Positions 46,634 to 61,600 of a DNA stretch of 64,000 nt are shown here, piece by piece. The notes under the pieces were generated by a model. That model saw only the letters and a program-made list of their open reading frames with translations. It searched no databases and was not told where the DNA came from. The DNA is from Eonycteris spelaea (Eukaryota > Chordata > Mammalia > Chiroptera > Pteropodidae). Both the position numbers and the translations under genes were made by a program. Location: contig PUFA01000144.1 of NCBI GenBank assembly GCA_003508835.1, forward strand, positions 2,294,001-2,358,000, written 5' to 3'. Position 1 is the stretch's first letter; each line of letters begins with the position of its first letter.

Positions 46634-49600
46634 CTGAAGACCGGAAAAAAAAAAAAAAGCAACACTGATTACTATAATTCCAAAATTTATGTCTAGACAG
46701 ATCTTACTTGGTTCAGGAATAAAAAAGAAAAAAGTTAAAATAAAATAAAATAATAAAATAATAAAATAACAAGAAAAACAAGGAGAAGACCCAAGGGAAG
46801 GGAAAAGCTATTACTGCTGTATCTATCCCAAAGATGCTCTCTGGCATCCTCGAACAAAATAAGACCCAGACTTTATGAAAACAGGGCCAAAAGAATCCTA
46901 AGGCGAGCCCAGACTGAGAAAAAAGGACAATGGATAAGATTAAGAGAGATGTGAAAAAGTCAAGTTTCAGGGAAACCAGAAAGAAATAGAATGGAAATTA
47001 ATGTGGTTCTAAAATATATTACAAATTCTTAATAACCAAAAGAGTGTGGTACTGGCTTCTGTCTAGACAGATTAAAAGAACAAAACAAATCTGAAATGGA
47101 TACAAATAGAATAAAAATTTACCATGAGATAAAGCAGCATTTTTAATTAGTAAAAGAAATAATGTTTCTTGTAATAAATGGTACGCATCAGCCAGATAAC
47201 TGCCTAGAAGGAAATAAATGGTCAAAGAATCTTACCTCGTACCTTACATTCAAAATAAATTTCAGAGGATCAAAGATTTAAATATGAAAAACTCAGGTTA
47301 AAGAACGCTATCGAAAAATATAAAACACTAGCAGAATTTAGACTATATGATATCACCTTCAAAACTATGGAGATAATTAAGCACAGAAAACATGGTCCAC
47401 TTAGCAAAATGGAATACGAAAGAAAACTGATAACCAACTATATCATTATAATAAAGAGGATAAATTATTAAAATTGGAGAAAAATCAAAACCAACCTTAT
47501 AATGTTGATAAGAGATTCAAATAAAAGTGTCAAATGTTAAAAGGATGGCAAACATCAGAAAAAATGAAAAAACAAGTATCACTGTTGCAATACTGGACAA
47601 AGATTTTTTTAGGACAAAAGTTACTTTTACATTAATAAAGTCTTGCTATATAGACTAACTGTATACACCCCAAATCCATAAATTTAAAACCTAATCCCCA
47701 ATGTAATGGCAACTGGAAGTGGGGCCTTTTGGAGGTAGCTGGGTCATGAGGGTGGAGCCCTGAAAAAGGAGATGAGTGCCCTTATAAAAAGAGACCCTGG
47801 AGAGATACTTCGCCCTTTCTGTCATGTGAGGACACATGTGAAGATTGCCATCTATGAACCAGAAAGCCAGCCCTCACCAGACATCAAATCAGCCTTGATC
47901 TTATACTTCCTAGCCTCCAGAACTAGGAGAAATAAATTATAGTGTTTACAAGCCATCCCGTTTATGGTATTCTGTTAAAGCAGCCTGCATGGACGAAGAC
48001 AAGTATATAACTTATACCGACAATGTAAAGATTAATGAATAGAAACCTCATTTAAATTGGATGGAGTTGAGGGGCCTGTTGGGAGAGCTCCACCACTCAT
48101 CTCAATTACCCCAGACAAGAAAAGACATACTTTCCATCTCCATCAGGAAGATGTTTTTCTTCTACCTTGCTATTCCATCAGGAATAAGGATCTTCTCGCT
48201 TGGCAACCACTCAGCCAATGAAAGACTGTTAAAACTCATCCAAGGAAAAGTCACTACACTTTGAACTCCCAGTTTTCTCCAGTGGATTCATTGTTTACAA
48301 CAGCCCCTCTGAACTTCTTTCCTCTATGAAAGAATAGTTCCTTCTCTTTGCTCTCTGGACTTGTGCATGGTTCCCCGTTAGACATGTCCCAAGCTGCAAT
48401 GCTTTACTGTTTCCAAATAAAGCAAAATGTTCCCATTTTGCAGGAAAAATATCTGGCTGTTTATTTAAGGTCAATACAACATCATAACTCTGATGTGCCA
48501 AAAACACTGCATTACAATACTTAAAAACTTTTAGAAATAAGATTTTTTTTTTTTAAGAAATATAAGACATTTAGAGAAGCATAATTATAGTAGGAAATTA
48601 TTTCACAATCCAGTCTTTGGCAGGTCAAAGAGATAATTAATGAAGATAAAGAAGACTTAAATAATAAAATAATGACTCATTTTAAAGCTATATAGGACTT
48701 TACATTAGATAAATAACATCTTTGCTAGCACAAATTCATATGTTACGTTAGTGAGAAAATATTTTTAAATTCCTAAAAAATAGATATTGAAAATATCTTC
48801 TGACCTCAAAATAATAAAATTAGAAATTGATAACTAAGAATATAAAAATTAAAAGCCTCAACCAACTGAAAATCTTAAATACAATGTAGTAGAGACACAA
48901 ATAAACTAAACTGTAATTATAGACTTTAAATATTAACAATAAGAATCTTTAATGTTCTTATGCCACTTTAGGAGCTATAAAAATAAAATAATTCTAAGGA
49001 AACATTAGATTTAAAGAGATAGGGGACATTATTACAGACAAAAACAAAATAATTTAAAACAAATTTAGAACAATTGATAAATGTAAGAGCCAGTTCTTTG
49101 AAAAAGACCATAAAACAGATAAAATTCTGGTAGAGGGCATAACTATAGACTTAGAATAGATTTTAAAAGTTATATGATTATAATCTATACCAAAAATTAT
49201 TAAAATGTACATTGTTGACCTTAAACAAATAGCCAGATATTTTTCCAGTAAAATGGTTTGTTCGAGAATAACAAAGAACTGCAATTTGGGACAGGTAGTC
49301 TAATGGTGAACCATAGCAAGTCCAGAGAAACAAAGAAGAGGAATGCTCTTTTATGGACTTGGACAGGGCTACTGTACAGTAAGAGTCCACTGGAGGAGAC
49401 TGAAAGTTTAAAGCCCAGTGACTTTTTATTGGTTAAGTCATGGCAGTCTCCCACTGGCTTATTGATTGGGCAAGGAGGAATCTTCTTCCTCCTGCTGAGG
49501 TAGCAAAGTAGTATCATTTCCTGTGGAGATACAAGGTAGTCTCTTTGTGTTGGGGTCAGTACTGTGCATTGAGTGACACGTGCCTGAGAGTTCTTTCTCT

Positions 49601-52600
49601 AGCCTCCCTAATTCATTTTAAATGAAATTTCTGTTTATTAATTTTCACAAAATAATTTAAATTTTGGATGTAAATAGATGAATTTGGGGAAAAATAACAT
49701 CAATATTGATTCATGAAAAGATAGAAACCATGAATTCAAATGGAAATCAGAAGAAACTTAACATATTTTAGAGAATTACCTGCAAGAAGAGGTTAGGTCC
49801 AGAGAATAAATTCTGTGAAACATTAATGAAACAAGGTATTTCCTAAGCTATTTAATTTGATTCAAAGCTTTCCATTTTCTATAAATGCCAACCCCAAAAG
49901 ATAGCCTCCAAAAAGAAAGAAGAAGATAGCTAGCCCTATTAATAATCAAAAATCCTAAATAAAACATTAGCAAATAGAATCTATATGCATATTAAAAGAA
50001 AAAAGATCAAGTAGGATTTATTCCTGAAATACAGGATTATGTCAATATTAGAAATTTATTAATACAATTCATTTTAAGTGGGCCAAAAGACAAACATCAA
50101 AAGATGGTAAAAAGGCATTCCTAAAATTTAATATTAATTCCTAATCAAAATGCTTAATAAACTCTTAATAAACTATCCCAAATATGATGTTGTTACAACT
50201 ATAAACAAAATTCATATGTAAACAATAACCAACAGCCTACCATTTAATAGTGAAATATAGAGCAGCTTTTCCTAGAAAAATATTCTGTGAAATGCTAATG
50301 GTATCCCCCTAAAAAGTCTGCCTTGGTCAAGTAAGTTTGTGAAAACGTAAAGAAAGTTCAATAGGTGTTTTTATTTCAGGATCTTTTTAATATGCAAATT
50401 TATATAATGAATTTATAAGAGAGAGAAATTATATTCTAAAACACTACTCCCTACTGCCTCCCTACTCAAATTGTAACATTTTCTGGGATGAGTGTATCTT
50501 AAAACCAGGACAGTTTTCATACAGCAAAGTTTCTTTGCCTACCAAAAAGTTATTACTAAATTGCCTGAGCATCTTACAATCAAGAATCTTGGTATCAAAG
50601 GAATATGATATATGATATGTAGCATTTCTCAAACTTATTTGACCACAGAATGCTTTTTTCACAGAATACTGACCACAATACTTCCATACAAATCTGGAAA
50701 ATGCTACCACTGGAGGAGTTTTGTGTAGTCTAAAATGATAATCATGGCTGCTAGCTTTACTATTATTTTTGGTTGCCCTTAAAATGCTAATTTAATAAGA
50801 AAAAATGATATATAAACCTTTGATAGAAAACAAAATTATGATTATTTTTCAGGTGATATAACTGATGTCCCAGAAAACATAGGAAAACATCTGTTATCAC
50901 GATTAGGTGTTCATTAAGGGGACCAATTTGATAGTAAGTATACTAAATCAAGAGCTTTTTATAAATGGGTGATAATGGGTTAGAAACATGATAAACATGC
51001 TACTCATAAGAACAGGAAAAAATATATAGGAATATAGTCACAAGAATTTGATGAAATAATTATAAATTCTGAAATTCTCTAAAAAGAATAAATACACAAT
51101 TAGAGAAATGAAGGAAGATTGCTAGATAGAGCACAGAGCTAAGGAAATTAAAATCACAGCTAGCATTCATTCATTCTTCATTTAACATGTCTTTACTGAG
51201 TGACTTTTTTGACCAGGCACTATGCTATCTTGGGGTACAGTGATGAACAAGAGTGTCCTAGTTCACTGTCTTGAAAGACCCTCAGTGGAAAGAGAGGCTA
51301 AAAGTGCAGGTTCTAGAGTCTAAAACTGTCTGGGATTGAAGTCCAGCTCCACTACTTACTAGCTGTTTAACTCAGTTTATTCATCTGTAAATAGGGATCA
51401 CAGAATCTACTTCTTGGTGGGCTGATGAGCATTAAATGAATTAATGCACTGTAAATCACTTAAGATAATACCTGGTACAGAGTAGGTGCTCATTAAGTGC
51501 TAATTGTTATAGCTGTCATTATTATTATTATTAAGTTATTCTATGACTACTTCAGTATTTGTATAACACTATAAAATATTTTACTTAATTGTAAAAATAT
51601 TTTATTAAAAGTAGACAAAGAAAAAGCTATTCATCAAATATTAAAGATAAAATGAAAAGTTTACTCTCAATATTGAGGATAATAGAAATTTAAAAAGAGA
51701 TTTAACATTTTTGTCTATCAAATCAACAAAGATTAAAAAAGAGAAATTCTTTCATACATGGCTGGCAGGAGTAAATTATATAAATATTACAATCTTTCTG
51801 GAGAGCAGTGTGACAAAAACAATCAAAGCCTTAAAAATGAACAAAAAACTTTTGACTCTCCAATTTCAATTTTAGGAATTTATCCCAAAGAATATCCTAA
51901 ATAAATAAGGAAATGATTAAGGCTATAAAAGTTTTATCTATAAGGAAGTTAATTCTGAAATGAAGCACTGTTTATAACAGCAAAAAGTTTGAAACAACTT
52001 AGAGGATTGATTATAGTGAGGCACTTTAATGAATTTTATGTAGCTATTAAAAATGTCGATTCACAATAGCCAAAAGGCAGAAGCAACCCAAATGTCCATA
52101 GACAGATGAATGGATAAACAAAATGTGGTATGTACATATAATTGTTATTCAGGCTTAAAAAGGAAAGAAATTTTGACACTGGCAACAATAATGGATGTTG
52201 AAGACATTATGCTAAGTGAAATAAGCCAGTCATAAAAGGACAAATATATGCTTCTACTTACATGAGGTACCTTGAATAGTCAAATTCAAAGAGACAGAGA
52301 GTAGAGTGGTAGTTGCTAGCCAGGAGGACTAGGAGGAGGTAGAGTGTTTAATGGGCTATTCTAAGGTTTCAGTTGAGAAAGATGAAAAAGTTTTAGAGAT
52401 GGATGGTGGTGATGGTTGTAAAACAATGTGAATGTACTTAATGCCAGAGAACTTAAAAATTGTTAAAAGGGTAAATTTTATATTATGTATTTTTTTAACA
52501 ATAAAAAAGGTTTAAAAAATGAAGTTGCAGATAGCATGGAAAACTGTTCATGATGTATTTTTAAGTGAAAAAAGCAGCTGAAGGATAATCCCATGTTTTA

Positions 52601-55600
52601 GAAACTCTTCATGCACAGAAGAGTCTTAAAGTTTATACACCAAAATGTTAATGGTAATGTGGTCTATCACGGGTGAGATTACAGGTGGTTTTTATTTTTC
52701 TTCTTTATGAAACCTATGATTTTTCTATAATAAACATGTGTTACTGCTATAATTTTACTTTTAGAGCATTGGCTCAAATGAAACAAAACACCTTATCCCC
52801 ATGAATACCTTTACAAAAATGAATAAATGTGTCTCTTTGTTTAAGGTCAAGATCCAAAGTCTAGGACAATGTATTGCACATGGTTGATAGCACAGGAAGA
52901 TGCGCTATTGAAACCACCAATCACTTACCAACTTTGAGAAAAGTTTTTAGTTCCAAGGGTCGAAGCACTGGTTGCTTTTCTATACGACCATAGGTTTCTG
53001 CTATGCTCTCTACTTCCACTTTAGGACATTTAAACAGCTCGTAAGTCCCATCCCGGTTCTGGATAAAACTACGGGTAATTTCCAAGGGCATCTGGACATG
53101 GAGACAATACCAAGAAAGGTAAGAAAGGAAAAATTTCAAAGTAGACAAACACTTGGGTAATAATAGATCTTTTATATATTCATTAGTCCTTATTAAGTAC
53201 GTTCAAATTAATTAAAACGTCCCCTTGTATTTTCAAGAAATTCTGTCAACAAATCTGCCTTTTCTCCCTTATATCATTCATGGCTTTCCATTTTTCTCTA
53301 TAACTTCAATTTGAATCCCAGCCAAACAATAATGAACTGAACCCCTAACATGGGTTCTTCATGGCTACATGACTGCTACTGGCACAAACCTGCTCTAAAA
53401 TTGGTTTTATTCTTTCCCATGCTGCTTTGCTAGAAGCATTCTTCTCCTTAAAACTCTATTGATAGCACCTACAGCTGACCTCACATCCTGTGTGCTTCAC
53501 ACCATCCTTGGGACTGAGCCAGACAGAACTTGAACTGAATTTTGTCTTTGCCACTAAACAGCAGGGTAAGCTTCTCATAGCCTGTTTCTCATCTGCAAAA
53601 TACAGTTAATACCATTGCATGAATAAGGTGATATAAGTAAATAACACCCAACAGACAGAAGCTCAATGATTATTAGCTTTCTTCTCTCACTGGACTTTAC
53701 TTTGGGTTGCTCACTACCTCCCTAAACACCATTTGTTCCAAGCTAGAAGCTACCTGTGTGATATTCTGCATTTAAAGAAGTTCCTCAAATGTCTTTAGTG
53801 CTAACATAGTCCTTTTTCTAAGGTTCATATATAAATTCTATGGCTACCAAACAATTTGTTATTTTTATGACTATAAATGCCTTGAAATTAAGCTAATCTT
53901 AATGCATCAAATCACAAATACTGAATTTTCTATAATATTTCATTACTGAAAGAAGGGAAAATCCTCAAATTTTCAGGATCTGCTTTAAAAAATGTTTTAA
54001 AATATCTAATATTTCCTTTGCAAAATAGAATACAAACTAAGTAAGGATCATTACTCTAATGAGAACTAAACTGCAGTTTGGGGAGGAGCATTTAATTGTG
54101 CTGGGCCCACTAACTTCGCAAATAATAGTATATCATCTCAAATTATTTATATACTTTCTAGCTGCCTGCTGGTTAATATAGGGCTCACAATAATAGCTAG
54201 TAGGGGGTCATTACTTACAACAGAAATTTTTCCTGCTTTCTGATCCCAAAAGCAAAGAAAAAGGATACTCTTAAGATACTTTTTCAAACTAGAAGGAATA
54301 CCCATTAAAATCAGAGTCAGCACTATAAAGCCATGAATATTTCTGAACGATCTTAATATAAAAAAAAGAATTTTCTTTGGTGTCTATAACTAAAAGACCT
54401 GATGCAAATATAGTTCCCACACTTGCTTCCTTCTCTTCCCCTCTCTACCCTCCCACTATTATAGAAATAGACTCTTACCTCAGGGGTATCTAAGATTTGT
54501 TTAACTTGCAGGATATTAGTGATATGCCAGGTATACTTGGAAAAGGTTCCCAGTGGCAAGGCATCTTTTCGAACAAAAGCTTCAATGTAAAAAGGGAATA
54601 ATATCAGCCTACCAAAAAATAACATTCTCTTTCACTATTTGTTACTGAGATTTTAGAAAGTTCAGTGCAGTGCTACTCTTTCCTTATAGAGTCTCAGCAC
54701 ATTTAAAAAATAAATTCTAGAGGCAAATAAATCATAGGGTTTGGCAGAAATGTGACAAATCAAATGATAAGAATTTCTGCTAAATAAGTCTCTGATGCCT
54801 GAGATGCTACTTATTTTTAGTATCTTAGAAACCTGTTTGTTTGGTAAAGCTATATACACAGGACTCCATTATAAAATAGCTTCTCACAACCTCTCACAAC
54901 TCTAGGTATATCAGAGGTCAAATCATAGTCCTTAAAATAATTACACAGAGCTTAAGCCTGCTAACATGGTTGCCAATCCATTGTCCTGCCTGCAAGATTA
55001 TCAATGGGTTCTATTAAAACTCTGCAAAACTAGCTAAGGGATGGGTTAAAACTAATGTATTAGGCTTAAAGTTTAAACTGGAAGAAAGAATCAGCATTGC
55101 CTCAAAAGTCATACAGATAAGCTGTGAGGACAAAGATTTTCATGGCCCTAAACACAGTGATTCACAGCTTGTACTATTCAAAAGTAGAATTAAACCTAGA
55201 ACAGTGCCACAGTCCCTATTATATCATCAAACAACAACTTACTGAAGAACTAGCACCGATTTCTAGCTGTAGTTACTCTTGGGCTATCTGCCAAAGAGCA
55301 ATCCTTTCTTCCCCCTTTTCTCTCTTATTTCCTTATAATACCTAATAAGTATCTTGCGATCTCTAGTAAAAAGATGTTATATAAAGATGTTTATCTAAGA
55401 TGTTATATAAAACCAAGAAATAAGTACCAGAATAATGTTATGATAAAGTGTTCTGAGCCTAAGAATTACTCTAAAAATAAAATCTTCCTTCATCGAAAAT
55501 TTAGAATTATGAAAAATAAGTTTTAGTTTTTAGATATATACTGTAATATGCTTCCAAGAAGCCAGCCCAAACGACGATTAGATCTGTAATGCTTTTATTG

Positions 55601-58600
55601 AAATTGGTTCATATCTAGAAAATATGGTGGGCATCTTCATTGTACTTGCTATTCTCTTACCAAATCTGTGCTTTCTGAATCGTTCCATTAACTTGCACTA
55701 AAGTAAGTATGGGGCCTTTAGAAAGTATGACCATTATTCTAAGACCTGATTGGCTAACTTCATGCTCTCAGCATGTGACTAGAAGTCCTAATCCTGAAAA
55801 TGCCACACCATTTTCCCAACGTAATTCTCTAAAGTCAAGACATATATTACAATTCCTTATGAAAAAATTCCCATACCTGTGGTGGAATTGGGAAGCCGTT
55901 TTTTTGTACTTCCAATAGATATTCTCTGTTGCAAGGCATCAAAAAAGGACTGAGGAATGTGGAATACCAGTGGCTCTGGTTTGCCTTTAGGAAATAAGAA
56001 GAAACTCATTTAAAGAAACTCAATGGACTTTCTGATGTGTAGGGAAAAGTGGAAGAAATGGAATTGAGGGACAGTAATAACTAAAATACCACTGAGATTT
56101 CTTCAGAGGCAAAAAGAAAGCTTTGACTGACCTTTATGCATCAAGCACTGTCATCAGCCCTACCCAATTACTTGAAATCGTAAAAAATATAGCAGATCCT
56201 TGTCATCCACCAAGGATAACTTTTCAAATCCCCAATTTTATAAACACCACCACCCCACAGACCTCTCTCCCTTGAAAGGATATATGAAATGAGATGAGAA
56301 CAATAAGTCTGAGTTGAGAAGGTAAACTTAATAGACTCCTGCTTACTATCCCCAGGGACTTGCTATATGCATTCATGTCTAAGCAAGGAACTGCATGCTC
56401 TCTCTGACAGTCAGGACCATGAATGCCAGAGACTGCAACATTAGGACACTATTTAGCTAATAAACATCAGCCTTTCTCTCCAAATATGATCTCAAGGCAG
56501 GTAAAACGTGTGCAAATACTTAATGACCTCTTAAAGAAACTTACAAGACACTACGTCAACAAAAAGTCAACAGAAAGAGTTCTGAGTTTTCCTTAAAAAA
56601 TAACTATGCCCAACGGGCAACTTAGCTCCACCAGAGGGAAAACATCCAGAACCATGTGGATAAACATACAACTTAAAGTCTCTTAAAGAAAGACTCCTAA
56701 AGACAGCTCACATGACTTTTTGAAACAAAGGTTGAGCTGAGAAAAATTAAAATGAAAGGTTTTCTAGAATTATATAGAGACTTTACATTCTTTCAATTGA
56801 TTTTGCCTACTTTATTGTGTGCAGAATGGCAAGGACAAAATTGTCACTGCTTTTGAGGCACTAAAATATTAATATCTGGACAGTTTAAAGTTTAGAGAAG
56901 TCACCATACAAAGGAATTTTAAAATCTTTCATCTTAAAATTAGATTATGGGCTACATACAGAGATTATTACAGCTCTAAAAGCAATGCTAACTCACCAGA
57001 ACGCAGCTGAGCTAGAGCTAAAGTTTACAAATTAATCTTGGAAAGCCCTCATAAAACAGACTGACTCACAGTCCAGGAGAGAGCTGACAGTGACTTGGAC
57101 AAAGGTGAAGTAATGGAGATGGTGAGGGGGCACAGTATATAGCTTACATTATTGTCAATGTTCTGTTTTCTGTTTGTGAGGTGAGTTAGTAGGTATTCAC
57201 TATAGTATTTCAAAAAATAACTCTCTTAAAGAAAAACACAGATTCTCTCTTTAACTCTCCTTAGTTAATTTTGTTTTTCTAAAAAGTTCTGAAGTTTTAT
57301 TTATTCTGAATTAATATAAATAAAACTAAGCATATATCTCAAAGACCTCCTTTCTTATCTGTTTCCTCATCTTGAAGTCATAACTGTTCTAATCCTTCAA
57401 AACTTTTCTTTTACTGAGTGTCTGCCATCAGGCTACTATTCAGTTTGAGGTACATTATTTTAAAAATGATATTCACAAATTACAACATATTCAGCAAAGA
57501 ACATCAAAATGACATGAGGTCTGTAAACATGCCACGAGGAATGTTTGAAGACCTGAGATAGACTGCTTGGAAAAGGGGAGACCTATCAGGCAGGGCAACG
57601 GGTGTGTGTGCAGTGGCAGGGACTGTAATTTTGGAAACAGGAGCAGACCGATTCCATGTGGCTACAGTGCAGAACTAGAACCAACAGAAGTATTATAAGC
57701 AAACATGTCCACTTAACATGAGTGGACTTTCCTCACAGCTATCACTGTGCAACAATGTTATGATCTACATAAAAAGGCAGTGACCTCCTCATTGCTGGTC
57801 AAAGCCTGGAAAACCATCCATCGAGGATGCTTTTAAGGCAATGGGCGAGGACTAGCTGGATGGTTCACCTCTGAAATTGCTGAGGTTCCATGAGGCTATC
57901 ACAATGACACTCAAATCCAGCCTATGTTCTCTAATTTTCCTTAGCATGTCTGTGTGATATTATATAACTATTTTAGTCTCACATGTTTAGATTTTGTCTA
58001 AACTTTCTACCCCCTTGCTTCAATTTTAAGTTTGAGAATTAGAATGATCATCTGAGGTTTTGGTAGCATGCATGCACACACACATGCATGCACACATCAA
58101 GATGAAGCTATCTACTTTTACATGTTATTTGCTGTATTTTTCCTCTTCCATCTCAATTCATTTTGCTTATACTTCATTTAAATTATGTGGCTATTCCTTT
58201 CTTTCACTTAGAAGTCTACTTTTTTTGCAGCCCAGTGCACGCTGGAGTCAAGCCCAGTTACTTTTCTTATCAAAACAGAGAACTACAGTACAATTACTTT
58301 AATTTCTCCTACTTTCAGCAACAGCCCAGTTAGGTGACCAATACTTACCATCAAACTGATAGTGCATGGTCTGGTGGATGCGTTCTGTGACACTAGCCAG
58401 CCAGTCTTGGAAGGATAAGGTCACTTGTGCCTCATCTATCAGCTGCCCACAGGCTAAGAAAAACAAAAAACAACTGTTTAGTAACTTTTATCTTTTCTTA
58501 CAGTATAAAGAAGTTTGAAAAAGCTAAGGAGTGTGCGGAGATTAAAAAAAAAAACAAAGAAGCTGAAATTCAAACAAATTAAGTAAAATGGAAGAGTTTA

Positions 58601-61600
58601 GGATTTTTTTTTTTTTTAAGAATCCATTTAGGAAAAAAGAAATGAAAAGCTCTGTGATACTAACAGGTCCAATAATAGCAGTAACTACAAAAAGTTTGCA
58701 GTCTTTCAACACTAAACTGCAAATTGAAGAATGGCTGTTTCAAAGATTAATTGGTCTTATTTCTGATTAATATGTCTGTATGAATAGACTTACCATTCTA
58801 TTCTACTTCTCCTGAAATTCCCTTTTGTTAAGATACAATGCCTTAACTATTATCCATTTGAAATTGAAATTCTCATAGATCAATGTATATAGTGATCATT
58901 TAAATTAAAAGCTATTTTTCTTTCTTCTTTGTGCTAAAGGAAGTAATAATAATTTTTAAATTTTCTACCTGATACAGTTGATCTGTTTACTACCTGACCT
59001 TCCAAAAATATTTATTATTAGAATATATAAGTTCTTAATTAGTTAATTAAGATTTGGTTTTAAGTTATTTTATATTTATGTATTGCTCTTCAAAATCAGA
59101 GTATGAGGACAGGAACCCATCCATATTACATAGCTAACCATACCTTTGGTATTCAATAAATACTACCAAAATTGAACTAAACAAATTTATGTGTGTGGGG
59201 GAGGCATTCGAGTTTTTTATTATTGCAAAATACACATAGCATATAATCATTAAATTAAAACAAATCTCTTTAGGTAAACGTGAACATGGAGCAAAAGTCA
59301 AAAGGTAGATGGTATACAGTGAAGAGTCTGACTAAAATGATTTTTATACAATGTATGAGGAGAGTTAAAAAAAGGTTGATTCCCAAACGTCCAAGCTTAA
59401 TTATTCTCAGTAGGAAAGTGAGATATATATATATATGTCATGTTCAAATTAAGTTATTCTGTCTCATAAATTCAGAACAATAGCTATGCTATTGCTTTTA
59501 GGTATGTATTCAAACTACACTAACTTCGGAGAACAGACTACATTGGTCTTTCTCAACAAACATTTATCACTGAATAATTACAAAACATGTTTCTTCTTCA
59601 ACTTTCAATCTCCATACCAACTGCATGTGGGTAATACACAAGAGGAAAAAAACCTTCAAAATATCTGCTGCCAAAACATGTTGGTAATTTTTGTTGTATT
59701 TGTCATTTAAAAGCACAATTTGGTTTTGAGCATGATTTGAGACCAGTGGGACAGGACAGACCTCAGCCTCAGTGCCTACTAGTGTTCATCTTAGCACTCC
59801 TTAGGAGACAATATGCAATGTTTCTTTGGATTTATCACTTAAAAGCTTCTTCAGGATGATTTTCCACCTCTTTAGCCTATTCTGGGGCAGGGAAACTTAC
59901 CCTGCCTTTTTAATGAAGAAGCAACCACAGGCTTTTTCAGGCCACTTTTCCTTAGATTACTGTTCACTGCATCTTGAGGCAACAGTGAACTGTTCGTCTG
60001 TGCACCTAAACCACAAATCATTATAGTGTTTAATAACATGTTTGTAGAATATAAATCAATTCGATATTAATTTCTGAAGAGTCTAAAACATAAAAAGACT
60101 TTGTTAACTTCTAAGTTAGCTTCAGTATCTAGAAGGAATTCGCATTAGCCTTTATATATAACATTTAAGTTTCTGAAGCTTAACAGAAAATTAGGGGGGG
60201 AACCAGAAGTGAAAGGAAGGAAAAAATTCACCCATTGCTCCCACCTCTCAGACAATCATTAGTTTTCTGGTGAACTATCTTCCATTTTTTTCTATGAATA
60301 GATTGCTTTGTTGATTTTGTGATTTTTTTAAGTAGCTATGATTTTTATCAGGATTGCCAGATGTAATGAAATTTTTAAAAATTTCAAATAAATGAATAAT
60401 TTTTTAGCATATATATGTTCCAAATGTTGTATGGGAGATACTTATACTCAAAAATTATTCATTATTTATCTGAAAGTCAAGTTTGAACAGTATGTACTTC
60501 ATCTGGCTACTGAGTGATCTAAATATTTCTCCAAATTCTTTATAATAATTTTTAATAGTTGCCTTATAGTCTATCAAGTGACTTTATCATGGTTTGTTTA
60601 ACTATCCCCAGTGGCTGGTCCTTAGTTGTTTCTAATTTTTCAGTATTATAAATAACCATAAAATGAGCATCTCTGGACAAAATGCTTTTCCTGTACCAAC
60701 GATTATTTCCTTAAAAAAAGGATTATTTATAGGTAGACTACTGTGTCCAAGGGCAGGAACTTTATTTTTTTAATTGCAAGTTTTCCCAGGAAAGACCAAC
60801 AAGTAAACATTTAACAACAATCTCTGCTCTATATTGCTGCCATGTTACCTCTTAAAAACACAAAAATACTCATGTCACTTTGGTCTCCCTCTTTTCCCAA
60901 CTTCCCAGCACCAAAACTCCTGTGCATGACCATCTGACCCACCTCAAGCAACATTCCCTATGGGTAGGAACATTTTTAAGGTTCTTAGCGGATATTGCAA
61001 ACTACTTTTTAAAAAGACTATGGCAATTTACACTACACTTGCCATGCCAGAGAGCCTGAATTTCACCTTTGCCTCTCATCATTTTTTAAATCTTTGCTAA
61101 TTTGGTAGCAAAAAGTATCTTATTCTAATTCTGTATTTGTAAGATGTATGCATTTCTCTGTTCACTAGTGAGTTTGGAGTTAGGTCCACATTTAGGTCCA
61201 GGTAAAATTTTCTTTTTGTCATATAGTCTAGATCTTTTGACACTACTAGGGTTCTGCAGCATTTTCACGTGAGGTATATGAGCCCTTAATTGACACTGGT
61301 ATTATCTGAATTAAAAAAGAAATATATATATATGATGCCACATGTTGAAAATGCAAGTAACAAACTATATTCCTAAAATAGTGTGGAGAATATAATTAAC
61401 TATTGTCACAAGTTTTTAAAAACACTCTATCGATAAAAACCTCATAACACTGTCCTAAGGCAGGCTCAGGTATAAGACTAGGCTAAATGTTTAAGGGCTG
61501 AACAAATATATTCAGTAATAAGAGTGGAATCTGGCTGGATCTTATATTTGGCCAGTAAAACTAATTTTTAGCTTGACTGAACAAAGAATCGTTAATGGGA

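Larger units (their letters stand above)
46960..52745 (+). mobile_element. Fragmented old L1/HAL1-type LINE with nested insertions (last intron)
   Basis: L1-like ORF2 sequence in forward orientation can be followed in pieces: about 46960-47640, 48590-49245, 49640-50270, 50790-51150, 51590-52050 and 52515-52745. Other elements interrupt it. It is antisense to C2orf42 and its frames are destroyed. That all pieces derive from one insertion is inference. Confidence 0.5.

Noticed and set aside
47019..47225. 68-codon minus-strand frame in the last intron
   Set aside because: Antisense of L1-like sequence with no independent support.
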